A stretch of DNA of 64,000 nucleotides from positions 6,121,573 through 6,185,572 of the forward strand of contig CP016211.1 of the NCBI GenBank assembly GCA_001931535.1, read 5' to 3'. Under the pieces are notes generated by a model. That model had not been told where the DNA came from, ran no database searches, and saw nothing but the letters and a program-made list of their open reading frames with translations. The number at the start of each line of letters is the position of its first letter. Position 1 is the first letter of the stretch. Below are positions 18,399-27,834 of this stretch, one piece after another. This stretch comes from Minicystis rosea (GTDB taxonomy: Bacteria > Myxococcota_A > Polyangia > Polyangiales > Polyangiaceae). A program made the translations under genes and the position numbers.

Positions 18399-18636
18399 CT
18401 GCGCTCGGTCTCCCGCCCAACCCGCGAAGGGCACCTTGCCACCGGGCGTGCCCGACGCCGAGCACGAACGATGCCGCGCGCGCAGAAGCCGTTGGACGCA
18501 GTCCCGTGGGGCCGTCGATCGTGCAACGTGCCGGCGGCTCGGGTCGTCTGCTCGTGCAGGGGTGCACGATGACCAGGGGATGACCAACGGGAACGTTCTG
18601 ATTGGCGGCTCGTCCGGGTTCGGGTAAGCCGCGAGC

Positions 18637-18972
18637 ATGAGCACCGAGACGCTGACCGAGCAGGCTTTCGAACGAGCGGCAGAGGCGTCGCTTCACGCGC
18701 TCGAAGGCGCCCTCGGCGATCTCGACGGCGTCGAGGTGAGCCTCCAGCTCGGCGTCCTCACGCTCGAGTTCGCCGACGGCGTGCGCTACGTGATCAACAG
18801 CCACCGCGCCGCCCGCCAGATCTGGATGGCCGCGGAGCGGAGCGCCTGGCACTTCGATTACCGCCCCGCCGAGGATCGTTGGGTCGCGACCAAGAACGGC
18901 GACGAGCTCTGGACCGCCGTCGAAGGTGTCATGTCCCGCAAGCTCGGTCATGCCTTGAAGCTGCCGCGCTGA
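18637..18972 (+). CDS. cyaY: Frataxin homologue, iron-sulfur cluster assembly protein
   Basis: 111 residues, the usual length for CyaY. The acidic first helix (LTEQAFERAAEASLHALEGA), the beta-sheet run VEVSLQLGVLTLEF, VINSHRAARQIWMA and the WVATKNGDELW strand match frataxin. It is cytosolic, binding iron and modulating IscS-type Fe-S assembly. Divergent from the KdpD operon and followed by a hairpin. Confidence 0.92.
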   Translation: MSTETLTEQAFERAAEASLHALEGALGDLDGVEVSLQLGVLTLEFADGVRYVINSHRAARQIWMAAERSAWHFDYRPAEDRWVATKNGDELWTAVEGVMSRKLGHALKLPR

Positions 18973-18976
18973 CGCG

Positions 18977-19005
18977 CGCGCTCCTCGATCACGAAGAGGA
19001 GCGCG
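18977..19005 (+). terminator. Hairpin after cyaY
   Basis: CGCGCTCCTC (18977-18986) pairs with GAGGAGCGCG (18996-19005) around a 9-base loop, 5 bases after the cyaY stop. No T-run. Confidence 0.5.
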
Positions 19006-19139
19006 AGAGACTCGAAGCCGAAAAGCCCTCCATGCGTCCGCGCATCATCGCGGCGTGATGGAGAGACTCGGTCTCGAACGAGAGAATCACCGGCGCGCGC
19101 CCGATGCGTTCGTGACATCGGGCGCGCTACGGAAAGCGC

Positions 19140-19625
19140 TCAGGGAAGGCAGGCGTTCTTCACGCCCGGCGTCGGCGTGGCCTGCACGACGAAGCTCGTG
19201 TCCAACGCCTCGCTGGTCACGTCCTGGCCGGTGATGCCATTGCCGCCGGATTGCTTCTCGCCCGACTCCAGCGTGCACCGCTCGATGCTCTGGAACGTGC
19301 CCGGCGCGGCCGCGCTCTTCTGGCTCGCGCGCGTCGTGTCGGGCTGGTAGCCGGCGACGCTGGTCTTGTCCACGCGCGTGGCGTCGTCGAACGTCGTGCC
19401 CCAGGTGACGTAATCGACGTCCTTCACGGTCATCGATTCGTGCGCGTCGCGACACGCGCATCACAAGCGCGTGGATCGCATCATCGCAACGCTGCCCGTT
19501 CGCCGACAGCCTCCTTGGCAGGAGCCGGACAACCATTGTCGACGACGCCGTCACAATCGTTGTCGCGCCCGTCGCACAGCTCCGTGGTGGGGAGCATGTC
19601 ACCCGTGCAGCCGGCTCATGCGCGC
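19140..19625 (-). pseudogene. Decayed remnant of a MopE-like surface protein gene
   Basis: Two coding-like fragments lie in different frames. Fragment one (about 19617-19490) reads LPTTELCDGRDNDCDGVVD with a following NGC, a classic MopE-type metal-binding repeat, and soon hits a stop. Fragment two (to 19140) reads CRDAHESMTVKDVDYVTWG and ends TPTPGVKNACLP, resembling the C-terminal part of a lamin-tail or similar secreted domain. Neither has a start with a ribosome binding site, and no N-terminus or signal peptide exists because the hybrid kinase gene ends at 19631. I read it as the tail of a secreted protein gene left after a deletion and frameshift. Confidence 0.6.
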
Positions 19626-19630
19626 GGGCC

Positions 19631-22402
19631 TCAGGCTGCAGCCGACGTGTCCACGAGCGCGGCCACCGCCGCCAAGAGGCGTGATGGCTCGATGGGCTTG
19701 GCGAGGTGCGCTTGGAACCCGGCGCGGATGGCCCGCTCGCGATCTTCCTGCCGCGCGAACGCCGTGAGGGCGATGGCCGGGAGATCGCGAATCGGCGCGG
19801 GGAGCGCGGTGCGCACGTGCCGAATCAGCTCGTAGCCATCCATGCCGGGCATGCCGATGTCGGTCACCACCAGATCGGGCTTGTCGTCGCGCAGGCGATC
19901 CAAAGCCTCCTGCGCCGAAGAGGCCATGATCACCGTGGCGCCGTGCTCCTCGAGCACGCGCGCCGTCAGCTCCAGCGAGTCGGGCTCGTCGTCGACGGCG
20001 AGGAGCTTCGCGCCCTTGAGCGAGAGGGCACGTGGGGTGTCCGACGCCGATGGAGCGCCCGCGCCCGCTTCCCCGGCGAGGGGCAGATCCAGCGTGAAAC
20101 GAGCTCCTTTTCCGACTCCGGCGCTCTCGGCCCGCACGTGGCCGCCGTGCCGCTCCACGAGGTGACGCGTGATGGTGAGCCCGAGCCCGAGCCCACCGTG
20201 CCGGCGCGCCACCGAGGCGTCGGCCTGACGAAAACGCTCGAACACATGCGGCAAGAACTCGGGATCGATGCCTTGTCCGGTGTCGCTCACCGACACCTCG
20301 ACGCGCCCTCCGCCGACGAGCATGGAGACCTCCACGCGACCGCCCGTGGGCGTGAACTTCACTGCATTCGATACGAGGTTCCACACCATCTGTTGAAGGC
20401 GCCCGGGATCGGCCTCGACGCGCACGTCGGCGCCCGCGAGGCACACGGCGAGAGCCACGCCCTTCGCTTCGGCCGCGGGGCGCACGACGTCGAGCGCCGA
20501 CTCGACCACCTCGTCGACGCGCACGATCTCCGGCGTCAGGTGGATCTTGCCCGAGACGATTCGGCTGATGTCGAGCAGGTCGGAGATGATCTGCGCTTCG
20601 AGCTGCGCGTTGCGCTCGATGATGGCGAGGCCCTTGTCCGTCTGCTCGACGGTGCGGCTCGGTCGCTGGAGGAGCCGCGCCCAGCCGAGGACGGCGTTGA
20701 GCGGCGTGCGCAGCTCGTGCGAGATCATCGCGAGGAACTCGTCCTTTTGGCGATTGGCCCGCTCGGCCTCGGCCCGCGCGGCGCGCTCGCTGTCGAGGAG
20801 CGCCTCGCGCTCGCGCTCGATCCGATCCTGCTCCGTGACGTCTCGAATCTCGACGACACCGGCGACCACCTTGCCATCCCGGAAGATGGGGCTGCACGAG
20901 GCCAGCGCCGAGAAGAACTCGCCGTTCTTGCGAATGAGGCAATCGCGGAAGTGGAGCGTGCTCTCCCCTCGCATCAGCGCACTGCGGATGGCGCACTCCG
21001 TATCGGGGAAAGGCGAGCCGTCGGGGTGGTGATGGTGTATCGCGGAGTGGAACGTGCGCTCTCGAATCTCGTCGAAGCGATAACCCGTCATGGCCTCGGC
21101 GGCCGGGTTCATGAAGGTGCAGCGACCGCCGTCGTCGAGCAGGAAGAACGCAGCCGCAGCGTTGTCGGTGAGCGTCTTGGAGAACGTGAGCTGCTCGGCG
21201 AGCGCGGCCTCCGAGCGCTTTTGCGCGCTCAGATCGAAGATGAACGCGACACCCTCGTTGGGGTGGCCGGGGAGCGCCGCGCCGCCGACGAGGACGGGGA
21301 GCCGGCGGCCGTCGCGCAGCTCGTAATTGCGCTCCTCGGGCCCGAAGCGGCCGGTCTTCTGGAATTGCACCACGAGATCGGCCAAGTGCTCGGACCGCTC
21401 GGGCATGACGAAGGACGTCCAGCGGAGCGCGCCGCGCCGGAGCTCGTCCACGGAATAGCCGACCATGTGCACGAAAGCATCGTTGGCGTCGGTGATGCGT
21501 CCATCGATGTGCCAGCGCACGAGAGGCATGATGTTGGCGTGAAACAAGGCACGAAACCGCTCCTCGCTGTCGCGGAGCGCGTCTTCGATCTGCTTCTGCG
21601 CGGTGATTTCGAGGAGGAGCATGGCCACGGACACGACGGAGCCGTCGGCGCGCCGCACCGGGTAAAAGCACGTCAGCCAATGCCTGTGCCCGGCCGGAGG
21701 TCCTTCGTTCCCCGTGACGAACGTGAAGTCCTCGTGCGGAGCGCCGGTGGTGAACACGTCGCGCACGATCCTTCCGATGGCGTCGGCCACCGTGGGAGAG
21801 ACCTCGGCGATGGAGCGACCGAGAAACGACTCCACGGGCTGTCCGGCGACGTCGGCGAGCCAGCGATTGACACGTAGATAGCGCCCCTCCCGATCGAAGA
21901 AGGCGAGCCCCACCGGCGCATACGCGAGCAGCGATTCGAGCGTGGCCGCCTGCTCGGCGGCGGGCCCGTGGAGCTCGCGCTCCCGCTCTTCGGCCGCGGT
22001 CGCGAGCGCGCGCCGATCGCGATGAGACCGCTCGCCGAGCCATCCCGTGACGACGCCGAGCACGGCGAGCAACACGAGGAGCGAAGGGGCGGCGTGATCC
22101 GTGGCGGCCCCCTCGCCGGAGGAGACGAGGTAAACCACGACGGCGGCCACCACGCTGACGATCGTCGCGAGCAGCGTGGGGCGAAGCCCGCCGAGCACCG
22201 CGGTCACGCTGAAGATCAGCATCTGACAGAGGAGCGATGCCGGCGCGGCCCACGTTTGCGGCTCGTTCGCATATTCGAGGCCGAGCGCGATCGGTCCGAG
22301 GACGGCGAGCGCATACGAAAGCCACCTGCGGACGCTCGCCCGGCGTGCCGCGTCGATCGCGGGCCTACGAGACGCCGTCTCCCGCGTATCGCTCGGAGCC
22401 AT
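19631..22402 (-). CDS. Hybrid sensor histidine kinase: membrane segment, three PAS domains, kinase, receiver
   Basis: 923 residues from the ATG at 22402, preceded by GGGGGA. Four hydrophobic segments (about 25-125) form the membrane part. Three PAS-type domains follow (LAYAPVGLAFFDREGRYLRV; FHANIMPLVRWHIDGRITDA; FFLLDDGGRCTFMNPAAEAM). HisKA has FLAMISHELRTPLNAV; HATPase_c has NLVSNAVKF, DTGQGI and GGLGLGL. A C-terminal receiver has phospho-Asp in VVTDIGMPGMDGYEL. The receiver implies a phosphorelay to an unlinked phosphotransfer protein or use as an internal brake. No partner gene is adjacent. The signal is unknown. Confidence 0.93.
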   Translation of the reverse strand: MAPSDTRETASRRPAIDAARRASVRRWLSYALAVLGPIALGLEYANEPQTWAAPASLLCQMLIFSVTAVLGGLRPTLLATIVSVVAAVVVYLVSSGEGAATDHAAPSLLVLLAVLGVVTGWLGERSHRDRRALATAAEERERELHGPAAEQAATLESLLAYAPVGLAFFDREGRYLRVNRWLADVAGQPVESFLGRSIAEVSPTVADAIGRIVRDVFTTGAPHEDFTFVTGNEGPPAGHRHWLTCFYPVRRADGSVVSVAMLLLEITAQKQIEDALRDSEERFRALFHANIMPLVRWHIDGRITDANDAFVHMVGYSVDELRRGALRWTSFVMPERSEHLADLVVQFQKTGRFGPEERNYELRDGRRLPVLVGGAALPGHPNEGVAFIFDLSAQKRSEAALAEQLTFSKTLTDNAAAAFFLLDDGGRCTFMNPAAEAMTGYRFDEIRERTFHSAIHHHHPDGSPFPDTECAIRSALMRGESTLHFRDCLIRKNGEFFSALASCSPIFRDGKVVAGVVEIRDVTEQDRIEREREALLDSERAARAEAERANRQKDEFLAMISHELRTPLNAVLGWARLLQRPSRTVEQTDKGLAIIERNAQLEAQIISDLLDISRIVSGKIHLTPEIVRVDEVVESALDVVRPAAEAKGVALAVCLAGADVRVEADPGRLQQMVWNLVSNAVKFTPTGGRVEVSMLVGGGRVEVSVSDTGQGIDPEFLPHVFERFRQADASVARRHGGLGLGLTITRHLVERHGGHVRAESAGVGKGARFTLDLPLAGEAGAGAPSASDTPRALSLKGAKLLAVDDEPDSLELTARVLEEHGATVIMASSAQEALDRLRDDKPDLVVTDIGMPGMDGYELIRHVRTALPAPIRDLPAIALTAFARQEDRERAIRAGFQAHLAKPIEPSRLLAAVAALVDTSAAA

Positions 22403-22751
22403 GCCGTTTCCCCCGGTCGCCCGCGTCCATGCAACGCAGGCAGTGCCGCGAGCGGTCTTTAGCAGACACCGAGTTTGCGTCGCGTCCGAAGACCACTTCT
22501 TCCCGAGACTCCACGGCTTCTGGAGGATCGCGGCGGCGTCGGTGCGCTCGTCGACGATGCTTTCGAGCAGCGATGATCGCGAAGGGGCCTGGCAAGACTT
22601 CGGGCGCCGTGAAGCCGATGTCGACGAGCGCGGTGCGGTAGAGCTCGGCACGAGGCGCGCGATCGGCGCCTCGCGCTCGGAGCTCGGTGATTAGCGCGAG
22701 CCGGTGATCAAGGCCGGCAGGTCCGACCGGCCACTTGCTGGTCCGTCGTGA
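22403..22751. other. Non-coding stretch, 349 bp
   Basis: This is the upstream region of the hybrid kinase and the downstream region of the lipoprotein ending at 22752. A short hairpin, GGCCGG (22712-22717) with CCGGCC (22727-22732), sits 20 bases past that lipoprotein's stop and may be its terminator. The kinase frame stays open upstream of 22402 but lacks family-like sequence. Confidence 0.45.
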
Positions 22752-23231
22752 TCAGAGCCCGCACTGCGGCTGGAACGAGATCTGGGTGACGTCGGGATCG
22801 GTGAGCTTCGTGAGATCACCGTCCTTCGGGTGGACGCGCATCGCGCGCGTCTGGCTCTGCCCCGGCGCGAGCGTGAAGTTGTCGAGCGGGAACTCCTTGG
22901 TGCCGCCCGGCCACGCGAGCGTGTAACTCGGAATCTTGCACGGCTTGCTCGACGGGTTCGTGAACGAGACCGTCACGCGGGTGAAGTGATCTCCCTTGTC
23001 GGAGACCGCGACGCCCAGGACCTTGGCCGTGGGCGGCGCGTCCGCTTTGGCCGGTGCTTCGACCTTCGGGCTGCCCGAAGCAGCCGCGGCCGGCGCGGAC
23101 GGCGCGGCCGCGGGCGGCGCGGAGGCAGGCGGCGGCGAGCCGCCACAAGCCGCGATCCCCACGAGCGCGAGCGCCGCCGCGAAGGCAGCGAGCGGACGGC
23201 TCGAATCCCATTTCATGCTCGACATGCGCAT
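22752..23231 (-). CDS. Small secreted lipoprotein
   Basis: 159 residues from the ATG at 23231 (MRMSSMKW), with GGAG upstream; in-frame ATGs at 23225 and 23216 are alternatives. The lipobox Cys is at 29 (VGIAAC), then a Pro/Ala-rich linker to about 60. The remaining 100 residues form a compact beta domain (VLGVAVSDKGDHFTRVTVSF; TNPSSKPCKIPSYTL; FTLAPGQSQTRAMRV), resembling immunoglobulin-like domains of the kind used for protein interaction. Function unknown. It lies 61 bases downstream of the beta-helix protein gene on the same strand and may be co-transcribed. Confidence 0.8.
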   Translation of the reverse strand: MRMSSMKWDSSRPLAAFAAALALVGIAACGGSPPPASAPPAAAPSAPAAAASGSPKVEAPAKADAPPTAKVLGVAVSDKGDHFTRVTVSFTNPSSKPCKIPSYTLAWPGGTKEFPLDNFTLAPGQSQTRAMRVHPKDGDLTKLTDPDVTQISFQPQCGL

Positions 23232-23292
23232 TGGCCTTTCTCCGAGGTCCGAACTCCATCGACGCCGCCCGCTGCGAGATGCGCGCGCCGCC

Positions 23293-24750
23293 TCACGATC
23301 GCCGCGCGCGCCGCCGCCGGAGCCCCACGACCACCGCCAACGCCGCGATCGCCGACGCGCCGGCGCCGCTCCCCTCACCGCCCACGCGGCACCCGCAACC
23401 GCCCTCGCTGCCGTTGCCGGGCGACATGGAGTCGTCGCCGCCGGCGCCTCCGCCGCTGCCGCCGGCCCCGCCGCTGCCGCCGGTCGCGCCGCTGCTGCTG
23501 GTCGCGCCGCTGCTGCTGCTGCTGCTCGCAGACGCGCCGCCGCTGCCGCCCGTCCCGCTGCCGCCGAGCTCGTAGGCTCCGATGTCGATCGTGCCCACGG
23601 ACGTCCTCGTCTCGTACGAAGCGGGGTGCACGTAATGGTGGGTGGGCTCGAGCGATTGGCCGCCTCCCATCCCCGGCGCCACGCCCATGTCGACGCAGGG
23701 CGAGCCCGTCTGCAAATGGAAGTCGAGCTGCGCCGCATCGACGAGCTTCGGATCACCCGTGGTGAAGTTGTGATCGTCGACGGCGCTCGCCTGGTTGCTG
23801 AGGGTCCCCGCCCCGCTGAAGACGTTGTTCCGCAACAGGGCCGGCGTCGTCACGCCGCCGGCGACTTGCACGAACGTCCCGCCCTTCGTGCGGTTGTTGA
23901 TCACCGTGTTGTTGACCACGAAGAGCGCGCTCCCCGCCGGCACCGACTCCGAGGCGAAATCGATGATGGCGCCGTTCTCCTCGCCGTTCGGGTCGACGTT
24001 CTGCACGATGAGATTGCCAATCACGAAGCCCTTCCCGCCGTCGGGCAGGTTGACCTCGTAGCTCACGTTCGTCGATTCTTCACCGGCCAAACGATTGTAG
24101 AGGACGTACGTCTCCTTGGCGCGCGACTTGATGAGGTGCCCGGCGTTCGCGCCGTGCGACCACGAATAGCGCAACGTCACCTTGGCATAATGGTTGAGGT
24201 ACATGTTGTGCGAGTACCCGTCGCCCGCGCCGTTCCGCGCGAACTCCGAGGTCTCGATGAGCACCTCGCCCTGCCCGTCCGCCGCCTGTCCATTGGCGAG
24301 CGGCCCGCCCAGAATGCCATTTTGGTTGTCGTGGAAGTAACAACCACGCACCGTCAGATTGAGGCCCTGGTGGCGGATGCCGGCGCCGTTCTGATCGGGC
24401 ACCGTCGCGCCGGAGAGCTCGACGTTCTCCACGGTGACGGCGCTCCCGTAGAAGACCCAGATGCCTTTGCCGTTGGAGATGGTTGCGCCGGTGGCGTCGA
24501 TCTTCGGGCGACCGCCGACGCCGCGGAGGGTGAGGTCGTTCTGCGACCACTGGCAGGCATCACCATGGTAGTCGCCGGCGGCGTCGATCTCGATGACGTC
24601 ACCGTCCTTGGCGTCCGCGTTGGCGGCGCAGGGCTTTGCGTATTTCTTCCCGGGGCCGACCTCCAGGGTGGCCGCGGAGGCGCTGGAGGACACGACGAAG
24701 ATCGCGGCGAGGGCACCTGCCGCGGTGAGAGGGCGACGGATCCGGTTCAT
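23293..24750 (-). CDS. Secreted parallel beta-helix protein with MYXO-CTERM-like anchor
   Basis: 485 residues from the ATG at 24750. A signal peptide ends near SSSASAATLEV. Residues about 40-390 form a right-handed parallel beta-helix, seen in repeated turns (NDLTLRGVGGRPKID, VTVENVELSGATV, FVVNNTVINNRTKGG), a fold of pectate lyases and other surface glycan-binding proteins. A Gly/Ser/Thr linker follows, then a tail with GCGCR, a hydrophobic helix and RRRRARRS: the MYXO-CTERM pattern of proteins anchored to the outer surface by a dedicated sorting protease. No lyase catalytic residues can be confirmed. Divergent from the matrixin-like protease. Confidence 0.87.
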   Translation of the reverse strand: MNRIRRPLTAAGALAAIFVVSSSASAATLEVGPGKKYAKPCAANADAKDGDVIEIDAAGDYHGDACQWSQNDLTLRGVGGRPKIDATGATISNGKGIWVFYGSAVTVENVELSGATVPDQNGAGIRHQGLNLTVRGCYFHDNQNGILGGPLANGQAADGQGEVLIETSEFARNGAGDGYSHNMYLNHYAKVTLRYSWSHGANAGHLIKSRAKETYVLYNRLAGEESTNVSYEVNLPDGGKGFVIGNLIVQNVDPNGEENGAIIDFASESVPAGSALFVVNNTVINNRTKGGTFVQVAGGVTTPALLRNNVFSGAGTLSNQASAVDDHNFTTGDPKLVDAAQLDFHLQTGSPCVDMGVAPGMGGGQSLEPTHHYVHPASYETRTSVGTIDIGAYELGGSGTGGSGGASASSSSSSGATSSSGATGGSGGAGGSGGGAGGDDSMSPGNGSEGGCGCRVGGEGSGAGASAIAALAVVVGLRRRRARRS

Positions 24751-24805
24751 GCGGACCACGATAACTGCTTGCGCGCGGCCGGATCCAAGGCTTTTCTGAG
24801 CCGGC

Positions 24806-25744
24806 ATGCGCCCCCTCGCCGTGGTCCTCGCCGCCTCGCTCGCGCTCCTCGCGGGCACGCGCGCGGAGGCGTATTGCCGATCGTCGGCGTGCCCGCCGCG
24901 GGAGGACGGATCGACGGACGGCCATGTCTGCGACCCGCCCCAGCCCGACGATTGCGGCGTGGAGCTCCAGTGGCGACAACCGTGCATCGGCTTCAACGTG
25001 CAGACGAGCGCGTCGGGGCAGATCGACTACGAGACCGCCGAGGCCACGCTGGCGCACGCGTTCGCCACGTGGACCGCGGTCGATTGCGGCGGGCTCGCGT
25101 CGCCGAGCATCACCATCTTCGATCTCGGCGAGGTCTCGTGCGGGACCGTCGAGTACAACCAGCACGCGGGCAACGCCAACATCCTCGTCTTCCGCGACGA
25201 CTTCTGGCCGCACGAGAGCGACGACGGCAGCGGCACGGCCGACACGCTGGCGCTCACCACCGTCACGTACGACGTGGACAAGGGCGACATCTACGACGCG
25301 GACATCGAGGTGAACACCGCCAACAACACGTTCTCCGCCTCGGACACGCCCGGCCCGGAGGACGTCGATCTGCTGAGCGTGCTCACGCACGAGGCCGGTC
25401 ACCTGCTCGGCTTGGCCCACAGCTCCGAGGCCGGCTCGACGATGTACCCGGATTATCTCCGCGGCACGATCGACATCCGTCAGCTCTCCAAGGACGACGA
25501 GCAGGCCATCTGCCTCGCCTACCCGCCCGATCGCATGCCGAAGGGCGAGTGCACCGGCATTCCCCGCCACGGGTTCGCACCCGAGTGCCGGAACGACCAG
25601 ACCTACGTGGCGTGCGCCGCGCGCCCGATCGCGCGAGGCGATGTCGCGGGCGCGGGCTCGATCGCGATCGCGGCGCTCCTCGTCGTGGCCCGGCGCCGAC
25701 GCGCGCCGCGCGTCAAAGCCCGACGCGAAAACCGACGCTCGTGA
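24806..25744 (+). CDS. Matrixin-like secreted metalloprotease
   Basis: 312 residues. A signal peptide is likely cleaved after AEA (about 22). The zinc site is complete: His195, Glu196, His199 and His205 in HEAGHLLGLAHS, with the Met-turn Met213 in STMYPD: the metzincin/matrixin signature. The C-terminus has a hydrophobic helix followed by an arginine cluster (AIAALLVVARRRRAPR), much like the tail of the divergent beta-helix protein, so both may be anchored the same way. Probably degrades or processes extracellular protein. Its last 32 bases overlap the convergent barrel gene. Confidence 0.92.
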   Translation: MRPLAVVLAASLALLAGTRAEAYCRSSACPPREDGSTDGHVCDPPQPDDCGVELQWRQPCIGFNVQTSASGQIDYETAEATLAHAFATWTAVDCGGLASPSITIFDLGEVSCGTVEYNQHAGNANILVFRDDFWPHESDDGSGTADTLALTTVTYDVDKGDIYDADIEVNTANNTFSASDTPGPEDVDLLSVLTHEAGHLLGLAHSSEAGSTMYPDYLRGTIDIRQLSKDDEQAICLAYPPDRMPKGECTGIPRHGFAPECRNDQTYVACAARPIARGDVAGAGSIAIAALLVVARRRRAPRVKARRENRRS

Positions 25745-27032
25745 GGAAGCCCGAGATCGACACGCCCGTGTCGACGTCGATGGCGAGCGCGCGCGTGGGC
25801 CGGAACGAGAGGCCGAGCTGCGGCAGCACGAGCCACGGAAATACCAGCGGGCGAATGCCGCGGTGGAACCAATCGGGCTCGCTGTAGCCGGGATAGTGCG
25901 TCGCGTCCTTGTCGAGCGCGTTGCAGTAGCGGAACGTGCCCCGCGGGTTGTTGGGGCCTTGGCACTTGAGGTAGGTCGACGGATCACCGGGCTTGCCGTC
26001 GGCTGGATACGATTGCACGCGCGAGAGATCGCCCGTGAACATCCACCCCACGCCCGCGGCCCCGCCGATGCGGAAGTTGACGTTGCCCGCGGCGTCGAGC
26101 GGGAAGCTCCACATCAGATCGACGGTGGCGGTGAACGCTTGCAGGCTGCTCGACATCCACTCCCACTCGGTGTCGGGCTGGCCGCGCGGCTTCACCGGTG
26201 TGTCGCCCATGCGATACGAGAGGTAGCCGAGCGCGACCGTGATCTCCGCGTCCGACGCCTGCGTGGTGAAGGTGAACGCGCCGCCCGGCACCACCAAGCT
26301 GCGGCCGCCGTCGGCGACGATGTTCATCACGAACTTGGGCAACACGACGCCGTAGTAACGAGCGCCGAGCCAGCTCGTCGGGCGCGTGACCGGCGCGCGC
26401 TTCGGGGCCTCGGGCTCGACGCGATCGAGGCGGATGAAGAGCACGCGCTTCTCGCCTTCGTGCAGCACGAGCTTGTCGGTGCGCTCTTTACGACCCTTGG
26501 CCCGCGCGACGACGACGAGGCTCGCGTCCGGCTGGACCTGCTTCTCCTGCGTCGCATCGACGACCTTGCCATCGATGGTGATCTCGAGCTCCTCGTAGGC
26601 GCCCTCGATCTGGAAGCCCACCGTGGGGATGCGCGCGTCGACGTCCTCCGCCTTCTTCTTGGCGGCCTTGGCGGCGTTGTAATCGGTGCGCACCCAGAAG
26701 CGCTGCGGTTTGTCGGCGAGGATGACGTGGTACATCTCGCTGGCCCTGAGCAGCTCGCCCGTCGCCACGTAGCAATCGGCGAGCGCGAGCGCGACGCTCG
26801 GCCGGTGCCGGGCGAGCTCGGCCTCTTCGAGGAGCGGGATGGCCTTCCCGCAGGCGCGTCGCTTCGCGAAGACGAGGCCCTTCTGCGCCTGCGCGTCCCC
26901 CGGGCCGGCGAGCGCGGGCGACGCGGCTGCCATCACGATCGATCCAACCGCGAGCGCGAGCGCGAGCCGCGCGGAGGAGCGGCGGCGCGAAGGTCGCGAG
27001 CCGTCATCGTCCCTGTCTCGCGTTGCCGCCAT
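25713..27032 (-). CDS. TPR-like secreted protein with predicted outer-membrane beta-barrel
   Basis: 439 residues. A signal peptide follows a basic N-terminus (SARLALALAVGSIVMA, cleavage near ALA at 42). Residues about 45-130 are helical repeats (GLVFAKRRACGKAIPLLEEA; VALALADCYVATGELLRASE). Next comes a PEGA-like beta domain (EELEITIDGKVVD). The last 220 residues alternate like transmembrane beta-strands and end in SGFLTSVGFRVGL, compatible with outer-membrane insertion. This three-part layout recurs in myxobacteria without known function. Confidence 0.8.
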   Translation of the reverse strand: MAATRDRDDDGSRPSRRRSSARLALALAVGSIVMAAASPALAGPGDAQAQKGLVFAKRRACGKAIPLLEEAELARHRPSVALALADCYVATGELLRASEMYHVILADKPQRFWVRTDYNAAKAAKKKAEDVDARIPTVGFQIEGAYEELEITIDGKVVDATQEKQVQPDASLVVVARAKGRKERTDKLVLHEGEKRVLFIRLDRVEPEAPKRAPVTRPTSWLGARYYGVVLPKFVMNIVADGGRSLVVPGGAFTFTTQASDAEITVALGYLSYRMGDTPVKPRGQPDTEWEWMSSSLQAFTATVDLMWSFPLDAAGNVNFRIGGAAGVGWMFTGDLSRVQSYPADGKPGDPSTYLKCQGPNNPRGTFRYCNALDKDATHYPGYSEPDWFHRGIRPLVFPWLVLPQLGLSFRPTRALAIDVDTGVSISGFLTSVGFRVGL

Positions 27033-27174
27033 CGTCGCTCGGGCTCGGTGTCGAGAGACCCGGCCGAGCCCGCTCGAACGCGCCCATCATACGCGGCCGA
27101 GCACGCGCGCGTGACAAATCCACGCGGCCGCGCGCTGGCACGTCCATCGCAGCAGAGAATGCGGAGGCGTGGGG

Positions 27175-27834
27175 ATGATCCGAGAGGAAGCGCGCGGGCG
27201 GGCGATCTTCGCAGCATTGCTGCTGCTCGCGGGCTGCCGCTCGAATGGCAATCGCGGCCACGAGCGCGAGCACGAAGCGAGGCCCTATTTCCGCGGGCTC
27301 TCCGCGTGGCGCATCGTTCCACCGCATCCCGCGCCTCCGGAGGCGCGCCTGCCCATGCGCGCCGAGCACAGGGACACGACCACGCTGGTCGCGCTCGCGC
27401 GCTCGATGGTCGAGGCTCAGCTCGCCGAAGGTCGGCTCACCCTCGCGCGGGGTGCGTCGCACGAGGCGCGCATCTATGCGGCCGAGGTCGTCTCCGAGGC
27501 AGAAACGCACCTCGCCGCGCTCTCCACGCTGCAGGCCGCACGGCCGCGCGATCTCGCCGCCGTGCAGGACGATCCGGTGCTCACCGCGCAGCGCGAGGCC
27601 GCGAAGCACGATCTCGCAACCTTGAGCGAGCTGCCCGCGGCGGACGTGGTGCCGGCCTGGATCTCATCCGAAGCCCGCCGGCTGACGCTCTTTTCGTCGA
27701 TCGCCATGCTGGGTGTCCGCACGGCCCGCGACGTCCCCACCGGCAATGTCTTCCGTATGATTGCGCACGACGCGCGCGAGCGGGCTCACCGGGCCGCCGC
27801 CGTCGCGGCGCGAATCGGCACGGAGAAGAAGTAG
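27175..27834 (+). CDS. Small helical lipoprotein (DUF4142-like)
   Basis: 219 residues from the ATG at 27175 with GGAGG seven bases upstream; a GTG at 27169 is less likely. The lipobox Cys is at 21 (LLLLAGC). The mature part is almost entirely helical with many Ala, Glu and Arg, resembling the ferritin-like DUF4142 proteins (SHEARIYAAEVVSEAETHLA; RRLTLFSSIAMLGVRTARDV), although the metal-ligand pattern is not clear. Divergent from the barrel gene. Confidence 0.6.
   Translation: MIREEARGRAIFAALLLLAGCRSNGNRGHEREHEARPYFRGLSAWRIVPPHPAPPEARLPMRAEHRDTTTLVALARSMVEAQLAEGRLTLARGASHEARIYAAEVVSEAETHLAALSTLQAARPRDLAAVQDDPVLTAQREAAKHDLATLSELPAADVVPAWISSEARRLTLFSSIAMLGVRTARDVPTGNVFRMIAHDARERAHRAAAVAARIGTEKK

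Noticed and set aside
17232..18644. Longer start (18644) for the KdpD-like gene
   Set aside because: The extra 82 residues look non-coding and overlap the divergent cyaY start region; a GTG with a ribosome binding site at 18398 gives the standard KdpD N-terminus.
19706..21877. 723-residue plus-strand frame opposite the hybrid kinase
   Set aside because: It lies wholly antisense to the kinase, whose motifs are intact, and its composition is Arg/His/Glu-biased like other shadow frames.
23450..23560. CCGCTGCTGC-type run that looked like a microsatellite
   Set aside because: It codes for the Gly/Ser linker of the beta-helix protein before its anchor and is in frame.
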